DNA from: an uncultured Lachnospiraceae bacterium
GTDB taxonomy: Bacteria; Bacillota_A; Clostridia; Lachnospirales; Lachnospiraceae
Reading direction: 5' to 3'
DNA length: 5,056 nucleotides
NCBI GenBank assembly: GCA_902795715.1
Contig: CADBME010000331.1
Location: 1-5,056, forward strand
Shown: in pieces, positions 1 to 5,056 of the stretch
Position numbering within the stretch: the first letter of the stretch is position 1
How the letters are laid out: every line of letters starts with the position of its first letter
Position numbers and translations under genes: made by a program
Notes under the pieces: generated by a model
Databases searched by the model: none
Seen by the model: only the letters and a program-made list of their open reading frames with translations
Told to the model about the DNA's origin: nothing

Positions 1-521
1 CGAGCCTCGATAATAGCATATATATCTTCTATTGTAACTTCATATGTGCCAGTCTTTTCAAAGGCAGCCTCCCGGGCTCTTTTTTCCGCATCTGTGCGGA
101 TTCGTTGAAACTCTATCTGTTTTAATCGCTTTCCAACAATCATGAACAGATCAGTAGGAGCCGCAACTGGACGCAACACCAGAGTATCAAATATGTCAAA
201 TGAAACAACATCATATTGAAGGAACCTTCTGGCTAAACCAGTTACCTTTGGGCGTTTTGAAAGAGATGATTCTGGTCCATCCAAATATGGAAGTTTCTTT
301 ATGCCCCCATCCGAAAGCAGCCAATCAGTCCGGCGTAAAATCCGACAATGCCAGTTCAGCCTAATTAAAAGTATCCAATCTTTCCATGGTGCTTTCCTGT
401 GTTCTTCCAGATGTGAGTCCTTATATGGCCCATACTCTCTGGCTACGCCCCAATTTTTTTGTGCAAAATAATAATATAAGCAATCTTTTATTTGATGGAG
501 CATCTCTTCCCACCTTTTCAT
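1..521 (-). CDS. Second HAD-superfamily hydrolase-like protein (COG5610-type), 3' truncated
   Basis: 173 complete codons, open to the window edge; the C-terminal part is missing. Motif I is SFDIFDTLVLRP with nucleophile Asp109 and Thr113, followed by APTDLF; the same arrangement (FDVFDTLLVRP then PTDLF) is found in the HAD-like protein encoded at 2310-4313, so the two are homologues. The start of the cap helix region (EKRAREAAFEKTGTYEVTIEDIY in outline, about 146-168) also matches. As in its homologue, the +2 catalytic Asp is replaced (Phe111). Unlike the homologue it has about 100 residues before motif I, rich in Trp, Arg and Lys (for example KNWGVAREYGPY at 22-33 and RLNWHCRILRRTDW at 54-67), of unknown role. 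Start uncertain: ATG 521 gives the longest reading in this frame (an in-frame TGA lies just before it) but has a poor ribosome site; ATG 503 has AAGGTGG 6 bases upstream; the best site serves an out-of-frame ATG at 546. Motifs II-IV lie beyond the window. Confidence 0.82.
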   Translation of the reverse strand, partial: MKRWEEMLHQIKDCLYYYFAQKNWGVAREYGPYKDSHLEEHRKAPWKDWILLIRLNWHCRILRRTDWLLSDGGIKKLPYLDGPESSLSKRPKVTGLARRFLQYDVVSFDIFDTLVLRPVAAPTDLFMIVGKRLKQIEFQRIRTDAEKRAREAAFEKTGTYEVTIEDIYAIIEA

Positions 522-546
522 TTCTCAGTTCTTTTTGTATACGCAT

Positions 547-566
547 TTGCCTTCTCCAAGAGGCAA
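547..566 (-). promoter_or_regulatory. Small hairpin enclosing a ribosome binding site before the second HAD gene
   Basis: On the minus strand TTGCCT (566-561) pairs perfectly with AGGCAA (552-547), with an 8-base loop between them. The loop and 3' arm contain GGAGAAGG, the strongest Shine-Dalgarno match in this gap, directly before the ATG at 546. No U-run follows, so it is not an intrinsic terminator. It could damp translation from 546, but a 6-bp stem is weak and may be chance. Confidence 0.25.
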
Positions 567-579
567 TATTCGTATAAAA

Positions 580-1503
580 CTACATACCTTCATTTGCCAT
601 AAAAATCTTTGCGGCTTCCGTTGCTGCCTTCTTATCACTCTTCTTCAGCAGCTCCAGCAGTTTCTCCTGCTCAGTTTTTTCTCTTTCACGTTTCTGCCTT
701 AATAGCCGATCCTGGTACTCCTCCGCCGTCTTCCTTATCTCATCCATCCCGTGTGGCAGTTTCCGTGTGATTAGGAATTCCTCATAGGCATCACAAACCA
801 TCTCCGTTTCATCGGTGAAGCATACCTGTTTCCCATGGTCAAGCCAGAGGATCTTATTACACATACTCCTTACCTGCTCTACGCTGTGGGAAACCAGAAG
901 GCCTGTAACACCACTGGCCAGAATCTCTTTCATCCTGGCTTCAGACTTCTTCCGGAAGGCACCGTCACCAACACTCAGCACCTCATCCAATATTAGGATG
1001 TCTGGCTCTACAAGGCAGGCAATGGAAAAAGCAAGCCGACTTTTCATACCAGAGGATAACTGTTTGAAAGGTCTGTCCTGAAAATCCTTTAATTCTGCAA
1101 ACTCAATAATCTCATCATACTTCTCATTCATGAAGCCCCTGGTATATCCCAGCAAAGCTCCCCGCAGGTATGTGTTTTCCTTTACAGTCAGGTCAGGGTC
1201 AAAACCGGATGCCAGCTCCAGCAGTGCCGCGATCTTCCCGTGAACGTAGATTTCCCCTTCCGTCGGTACCATGATCTGAGAGACAGCCTTTAGCAATGTT
1301 GATTTCCCCGCACCATTCGTTCCAATGATGCCAAGCATATCTCCCTGCTCAAGCGAAAATGTCACGCCCTTATCTGCCCAGAACTCTTTAATATGATAGT
1401 TTCCGGTCAGATGCCGCATCACATATTCTTTAATACCTATATCCTTGAAGTCTCCCAAGATGTAACGGATGGAGACGTTTTCTGCTTTTAATGCTACTGC
1501 CAT
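580..1503 (-). CDS. ABC transporter ATPase for polysaccharide/teichoic acid export (Wzt/TagH family, short form)
   Basis: 307 residues from the ATG at 1503 (308 if 1506 is used). It powers the permease encoded immediately upstream. All nucleotide-binding elements are intact: Walker A GTNGAGKST (61-69, Lys67), signature LSSGM (149-153), Walker B ILILDE (169-174, catalytic Glu174), D-loop region SVGD (177-180) and switch His206 in LLVSHS. The segment LLELASGFDPDLTVKEN (94-110) at the Q-loop position, with Glu instead of Gln, is characteristic of the Wzt/TagH/RfbB group (COG1134) and gives the specific family call. The N-terminal stretch before the ATP-binding core (about 14-45) also fits that group. 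After about residue 245 there is only a Lys/Glu-rich helical tail, possibly coiled coil; the C-terminal glycan-recognition domain of long Wzt proteins and the long extracytoplasmic tail of B. subtilis TagH are absent. It ends 58 bases before the next gene. Confidence 0.94.
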   Translation of the reverse strand: MAVALKAENVSIRYILGDFKDIGIKEYVMRHLTGNYHIKEFWADKGVTFSLEQGDMLGIIGTNGAGKSTLLKAVSQIMVPTEGEIYVHGKIAALLELASGFDPDLTVKENTYLRGALLGYTRGFMNEKYDEIIEFAELKDFQDRPFKQLSSGMKSRLAFSIACLVEPDILILDEVLSVGDGAFRKKSEARMKEILASGVTGLLVSHSVEQVRSMCNKILWLDHGKQVCFTDETEMVCDAYEEFLITRKLPHGMDEIRKTAEEYQDRLLRQKREREKTEQEKLLELLKKSDKKAATEAAKIFMANEGM

Positions 1504-1509
1504 CATCCA

Positions 1510-1514
1510 CCTCC
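1510..1514 (-). promoter_or_regulatory. GGAGG ribosome binding site choosing between two adjacent ATGs of the ATPase
   Basis: GGAGG on the minus strand sits in the 9-base gap between the permease stop and a double ATG (1506 and 1503). It is only 3 bases from the first ATG but 6 from the second, so 1503 is the better-spaced start. The difference is a single Met. Confidence 0.6.
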
Positions 1515-1515
1515 G

Positions 1516-2313
1516 TCAAACATAATACAGGAACTTCGTGTTGTACTTCTTATAAATCAGAGAGCCTATTCCTACGGCCACAGCAGCGTATATAAGCAGC
1601 AGAATATGATAAGCCGGGGAAGGCAGATTCCCATCGATCACAACTACCCTCACATACTTGATGGCGCAGTATACAGGATTCAGCAGAAACAGCCTCTGTA
1701 TCTTTGCCGGGAATGAGTCTACATTATAGAAAATGGCGGAGACGTACATCAGCAACAGGGAGAAAATGTCATAAATATATGCTATATCCCGGAAGAAGAT
1801 AAACAGTGCTGACAGTATCATCCCCACGCCGATGTTGAAAAGAGTCAGCATTACAATAGGATAAATCATGGCCAGCATTGACCAGTGGAAATAAATACCA
1901 TCTATTGCAGCAAACAGGAGGAAAACAGCCAGAGTAATCCCAAAGTTGATTACTGCCGACACACACTTGGAAAACAGGAACAAATACTTCGGCACATTAA
2001 TCTTTGTGAAGATCGGCGCGTTGACAAGCAAGGACTGCATACCGCCATTGGTCTGCTCCTTATAGTAATTGAACATCAGGTTCCCGGCGAAGAGGTATGT
2101 CGTATAGTGCTCCATATTCCTTCCGAAAAAGTTCGTAAAGACCAGTCTCATGACGAGCAGTGTCAGCAGAGGACTCAGAATGCTCCAGAACATGCCCAGA
2201 ACTGTCCTCTTGTACTTCTGCTTGAAGTCACGTTTTACAAGCTCCTCGAATGTGAACTTATTCTCTTTTAATCGTTGAAGTGTATGGCGCAAAACTCCGT
2301 TTTCCATAATCAT
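1516..2313 (-). CDS. ABC-2 type polysaccharide/teichoic acid export permease (Wzm/TagG family)
   Basis: 265 residues, the normal length for the membrane subunit of ABC-dependent polysaccharide exporters (Wzm, TagG, RfbA; COG1682). The N-terminus has the family's amphipathic segment and first membrane entry: RDFKQKYKRTVLG (28-40) then FWSILSPLL (42-50). About six hydrophobic segments are seen, roughly at 38-60, 70-84, 110-136, 145-172, 180-196 and 234-253. The loop motif FFRD (173-176) and NPVYCAIKYVR near the C-terminus are also typical. It forms a dimer in the cytoplasmic membrane and, with the ATPase encoded just downstream, moves a lipid-linked glycan outward. The start ATG at 2313 overlaps the preceding stop as ATGA, indicating translational coupling; AAAAGG lies 5 bases upstream. 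A second in-frame ATG at 2307 is possible. The polymer exported cannot be identified from this protein. Confidence 0.93.
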   Translation of the reverse strand: MIMENGVLRHTLQRLKENKFTFEELVKRDFKQKYKRTVLGMFWSILSPLLTLLVMRLVFTNFFGRNMEHYTTYLFAGNLMFNYYKEQTNGGMQSLLVNAPIFTKINVPKYLFLFSKCVSAVINFGITLAVFLLFAAIDGIYFHWSMLAMIYPIVMLTLFNIGVGMILSALFIFFRDIAYIYDIFSLLLMYVSAIFYNVDSFPAKIQRLFLLNPVYCAIKYVRVVVIDGNLPSPAYHILLLIYAAVAVGIGSLIYKKYNTKFLYYV

Positions 2314-4313
2314 TTAAACCTTTTGGGCAGCCTCTTCTTTATCAGCAGCTTCAGCTCATCTCTATTTGTATACGTCAGCATGACAAAACGAACAGCATGT
2401 CTCCCTGTCTTCCCCAGATGGTGCTTTGCAATCCAGTAGTCTGTGCGGAGTTCCCGCCAGAAATTATAGCATTTAAAATCCGTCACACCTGAATCGATTG
2501 AATTCTCAGCCTCAAGGCCTTTAACCCAGTGCTTCTCTGCGCTGCTTGGGGAAGTAAGGAATGTTTCAAAAGGAAGGCAGGCATCTGAGTACTCAAGAGG
2601 TAGCCGTCTTGAATCTTCCCGGAAAATGCCTGTAAATGTCTCCATATATCTCAGAGCATAACCATGAATCTCATCTATCAGTTCCTGTGATCCTTCCGTT
2701 TCTCCCATGATCGGCTCTCCGTCAGCTGTATAACCGATACAAGATGGGGCTTCTTCCGTTAAAAACATTTCTCTTGGAAGCCATGAAACATAGGGGGCGG
2801 AGGGGTAAAAAGTCCTTATTTTGATATTCCCCTGATCTCCCCTTTTCTCACATGCGTCATCAATGGAATGCGTAAAACAGGCAGTGATGTCTGCATTTGG
2901 GAAATAGCTTCGCAAAATGGTTTCGTTTCTGAGGCTGTATCCCACATCATAAGTCAGTATTTTCCCATCCATTATCGGGGTGAAATATCGTTTGTATCCG
3001 TCTTCAAATAACCTAAGCTTCTCCTTGTCTACGTATTTATCAAACAGAAGCTTTAAAAACCGCATCATGGACAGTTCCGAAGTAAACCCTGTCTGCCATT
3101 TTTCACCCACAGACCTCTTTAATTGCTCCAGGTCATCCTTCAACACCGGCATCATGACATTCGTCATGGATTTGGGAGAGTGGTTTTCGTAATACATGTG
3201 GGAACCAGCCGTCAGTAAGCGTTCTTTACTAGTCATCAATAATGGCATGATGGCTTTTCTTGATGAGCGGACATAGACGGGAGCAGCCTTTTCTTTTGTG
3301 TATTTCTGTAGAAGTTGAAACCCCTTATATGGAAGGAAGCCGTCCCTGGAGAAAAACAGTACTCTATCAAATTGGTCTTCTTTGATGAGTCTGTCTACCC
3401 ACAAGGCATGAGCCATGCTGTACATCCCGATGGCAAGGTTGCCGAACAGCTGCGGATCATCTGCATAGTCTCCCTTACCGCTATTTTTCCTGAACGGATC
3501 GTCATAGATAAGATTTGCGGCCACGGCAAGCATACATCTGGTTCCGAGTTTCTCAAGGGCTTTATAGTTTGATAACGGAGTACGAACCTGTTTATATGCC
3601 TTTTTAAAGGCATTTCCAAGCGGTATCCCATTCTCCCCCGCTAGCATATCTATGATACGATAGAAGGGATAGGCTCTTATTCCAAGCTTCCGGGGAACCT
3701 TAACGTCAGTTTTAAGATTATCACCTATGTGGACAATTTCATCTTTTCTTACTTTAAGCTGTTCTGCTACATATTCATATAAATGACCGGTTCCTTTGCA
3801 AACTCCTGTCTCACAGGACACGAAGATGTGCTTAAAGTCGGAAAACCCGTTTTGTATAAGAAGTTCCGAAATAAATTCTGACGGAAGATACATATCAGAA
3901 GTGGCGATCACTGTTTTGCCTTCTTTGGCGGCATACCTCACCAATTCCTTTATGCTATTCCTTCCTGTACAGAACCTACGCTCAAGGTCCAGTTCTTTCT
4001 GCATCATCAGCTGAATGGCATCTTGATCGAAGAGCCCCATTCCAGCTATGTGATCGTATATCTCCTTATATGTTACGTCTTCTCTTCCAGAGGAAATGGC
4101 TTTTTCTCGCGCTTCAACCTCGGCTTCTTTCCTTATATTGCTGAAATTGATAATGCCAGTGGACTTATAATGATCCTCCATCTCCTTATCCAGAAAGAAG
4201 AATAGATCCGTTGGAAACCAGAAGGGTCTGACAAGAAGCGTATCGAATACATCAAAACTCACTACTTTAGTTTTGGAATCTGCTATAGCCTGTTTTATTG
4301 TATTCACGTTCAT
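2310..4313 (-). CDS. HAD-superfamily hydrolase-like protein with large C-terminal domain (COG5610-type)
   Basis: 667 residues from the ATG at 4313. The N-terminal ~210 residues form a HAD-like domain: motif I SFDVFDTLL with nucleophile Asp21 and Thr25; motif II around ATSDMY (Thr138/Ser139); motif III Lys173; motif IV GDNLKTD (Asp198, Asp203). The part between motifs I and II (about 33-120) is a helical cap. At motif I +2, where phosphatases have the acid/base Asp, there is Phe23, so ordinary phosphatase chemistry is doubtful. Residues ~211-667 are of unknown function; conserved-looking blocks are FFSRDGF (around 320-326), YVRSSRKA (347-354), YDVGYS (456-461), and LPRE to CIGY (513-529). I recall similar blocks in COG5610-type proteins, predicted HAD hydrolases frequent in surface-polysaccharide loci. 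No signal peptide or membrane segment is seen, so it is cytoplasmic. Its TGA overlaps the permease ATG. Probably acts on the glycan or a precursor; the reaction is unknown. Confidence 0.85.
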   Translation of the reverse strand: MNVNTIKQAIADSKTKVVSFDVFDTLLVRPFWFPTDLFFFLDKEMEDHYKSTGIINFSNIRKEAEVEAREKAISSGREDVTYKEIYDHIAGMGLFDQDAIQLMMQKELDLERRFCTGRNSIKELVRYAAKEGKTVIATSDMYLPSEFISELLIQNGFSDFKHIFVSCETGVCKGTGHLYEYVAEQLKVRKDEIVHIGDNLKTDVKVPRKLGIRAYPFYRIIDMLAGENGIPLGNAFKKAYKQVRTPLSNYKALEKLGTRCMLAVAANLIYDDPFRKNSGKGDYADDPQLFGNLAIGMYSMAHALWVDRLIKEDQFDRVLFFSRDGFLPYKGFQLLQKYTKEKAAPVYVRSSRKAIMPLLMTSKERLLTAGSHMYYENHSPKSMTNVMMPVLKDDLEQLKRSVGEKWQTGFTSELSMMRFLKLLFDKYVDKEKLRLFEDGYKRYFTPIMDGKILTYDVGYSLRNETILRSYFPNADITACFTHSIDDACEKRGDQGNIKIRTFYPSAPYVSWLPREMFLTEEAPSCIGYTADGEPIMGETEGSQELIDEIHGYALRYMETFTGIFREDSRRLPLEYSDACLPFETFLTSPSSAEKHWVKGLEAENSIDSGVTDFKCYNFWRELRTDYWIAKHHLGKTGRHAVRFVMLTYTNRDELKLLIKKRLPKRFK

Positions 4314-4318
4314 CAGCT

Positions 4319-4329
4319 TCACCTCCCCC
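4319..4329 (-). promoter_or_regulatory. Strong ribosome binding site that fixes the start of the first HAD gene
   Basis: Read on the minus strand the site is GGGGGAGGTGA, close to the ideal anti-16S complement. Its GGAGG core (4326-4322) lies 8 bases before the ATG at 4313. The upstream in-frame GTG at 4322 overlaps the last G of that core, so it cannot be the start this site serves. Confidence 0.8.
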
Positions 4330-4336
4330 GGTTCAA

Positions 4337-5056
4337 CTACAACCGTCTATCGACTTCCTCAAGAGCTGTTTTTAAGAAGAGTCCTTCTCTTAACTTTTCA
4401 GCTATTACGGCTACATTCTTTCGCATGATTCCGTACTCGTCCGCAGTGATCTGGTTGATCTTCTCAGGTATTTCATCCAGGCTTTCCACAGTTAAGCCTA
4501 TACCATTCTCCTCCATAAACCTCGCAACAGCTGCCTTCTTCCAGACAATCACCGGCATACCGGAGGCAATGTAGAGCGAAAGCTTATGCGGATCATTTAT
4601 CCTGAGATATTTACCGGCTGCGCCTTCACATCCAGTAGTCCCATTTCCATCCCAGACAAGGCCGAAACCGCCTTCAATAACACTGGGGAGTTCCTCCGGA
4701 GGATATGCACCATGGTAGATAGCTGTCTTAGGGAAAGATTCCCTCCCGTTTCCATAGAGGTGTACAGATACACCATCAACTCCATCAATATAACCGCTCT
4801 TTTCCGGATCCAGATTGCCCGCGATAGCTATGCCATCTACCAGGTTATGCTCTTTACCCACAGCCTCTGTCAGATAATCAAAAATCCCAAGGATGATAAG
4901 CTTCTCGGCCGGAATCTCCCTTTTCACCAGATACCGTTTCATCGCCTCATTATGGCAGATGATAACATCCATCAGGGGCAGGACTTTTCTGTCACAGTAG
5001 ATCCCCGTTCGACCACAGAGACCACGCAGCGAGTCCAGAGCATGAATAAGAGCGAC
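4337..5056 (-). CDS. Gtf3/WbbI-like sugar transferase (galactofuranosyltransferase family), 5' truncated
   Basis: Partial gene of 239 codons plus a TAG stop, in frame to the window edge; its N-terminus lies outside. It resembles the GT-B-fold family that includes E. coli WbbI and streptococcal Gtf3, which transfer a sugar from a nucleotide donor to a lipid- or protein-linked acceptor in the cytoplasm. Visible hallmarks, numbered from 5056: IHALDSLR (4-11), DVIICHN (30-36), GIFDY (57-61), AGNL (79-82), LYGNG (100-104), YPPEELP (118-124), GFGLVWDG (130-137), KYLRINDPHK (149-158) followed by SLYIASGMPVIVW (160-172), the usual C-terminal nucleotide-sugar-binding region. Relatives are about 330 residues, so roughly 90 are missing. 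The first in-frame ATG, at 4972, would remove family-like sequence including the IHALDSLR segment, so it is not the start. The next gene begins 23 bases after the stop. The sugar transferred cannot be told from sequence; Galf and Glc are both possible. Family call firm, specificity unknown. Confidence 0.86.
   Translation of the reverse strand, partial: VALIHALDSLRGLCGRTGIYCDRKVLPLMDVIICHNEAMKRYLVKREIPAEKLIILGIFDYLTEAVGKEHNLVDGIAIAGNLDPEKSGYIDGVDGVSVHLYGNGRESFPKTAIYHGAYPPEELPSVIEGGFGLVWDGNGTTGCEGAAGKYLRINDPHKLSLYIASGMPVIVWKKAAVARFMEENGIGLTVESLDEIPEKINQITADEYGIMRKNVAVIAEKLREGLFLKTALEEVDRRL

Noticed and set aside
450..466. A7 run in the second HAD gene as a programmed frameshift site
   Set aside because: The HAD frame reads plausibly through and upstream of the run (DCLYYYFAQKNWGV), so a shift there is not needed; any shift would have to be nearer 500-524.
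547..566. Hairpin as an intrinsic terminator after the ATPase gene
   Set aside because: The stem is 6 bp and no U-run follows; the ATG at 546 comes directly after it.
386..577. 63-codon plus-strand open frame
   Set aside because: It lies antisense to the second HAD gene, has no recognisable domain or ribosome binding site, and the opposite strand carries clear HAD motifs.
1769..1966. 65-codon minus-strand frame inside the permease gene
   Set aside because: An out-of-frame shadow of the permease, with no start signal or domain.
1885..2271. 128-codon plus-strand open frame
   Set aside because: Antisense to the permease gene, whose membrane segments and FFRD motif show that the minus strand codes; no domain recognised.
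4320..4322. GTG at 4322 as the start of the first HAD gene
   Set aside because: It overlaps the GGAGG core of the ribosome binding site; ATG 4313 has correct spacing.
4970..4972. ATG at 4972 as the glycosyltransferase start
   Set aside because: The same frame stays open to 5056 and encodes family-like sequence (IHALDSLR, then a stretch leading into DVIICHN), so the gene is truncated by the window rather than starting here.

Overview
The window carries five genes, all on the minus strand, so transcription runs from position 5056 towards position 1. In that order they are: a cytoplasmic sugar transferase of the Gtf3/WbbI (galactofuranosyltransferase-like) type, cut off at its 5' end by the window edge; a 667-residue protein with an N-terminal HAD-like domain; an ABC-2 type polysaccharide-export permease; its ATPase partner; and a second HAD-like protein whose 3' end lies outside the window. 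The layout is that of a surface-polysaccharide locus (capsule, cell-wall polysaccharide or teichoic-acid-like polymer) that uses ABC-transporter-dependent (Wzm/Wzt, TagG/TagH) export.

Strong GGAGG-type ribosome binding sites, moderate GC, no long intergenic space, and this mix of families suggest a low-to-mid GC Firmicute, most likely a gut Clostridia/Lachnospiraceae member. The lineage is inference, because no taxonomic marker is present.

Region by region: 4337-5056 is the glycosyltransferase (the first in-frame ATG at 4972 is not the true start, since family-like sequence continues to the window edge). 2310-4313 is the first HAD-like protein; its start is best placed at the ATG at 4313, because an upstream GTG at 4322 lies inside the ribosome binding site. 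1516-2313 is the permease, overlapping the HAD stop by 4 bases (ATGA). 580-1503 is the ATPase. The gap 522-579 holds a small hairpin. 1-521 is the second HAD-like protein. No promoter, terminator, RNA gene, mobile element, CRISPR array or long repeat was seen, so the window appears to lie inside one long operon open at both ends.

Inferred joint role: glycosyltransferases, including the one at 4337-5056, build a lipid-linked glycan in the cytoplasm, and the permease/ATPase pair flips the finished chain outward. The two HAD-like proteins, one on each side of the transporter, probably act on the glycan or its activated precursors, but their reaction is unknown. They are the least understood part of the window: both have Phe where HAD phosphatases normally have the second catalytic Asp, and the first carries a roughly 450-residue C-terminal part of unknown function. 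The start of the second HAD gene is ambiguous: the best ribosome binding site drives a different frame that stops after 41 codons.
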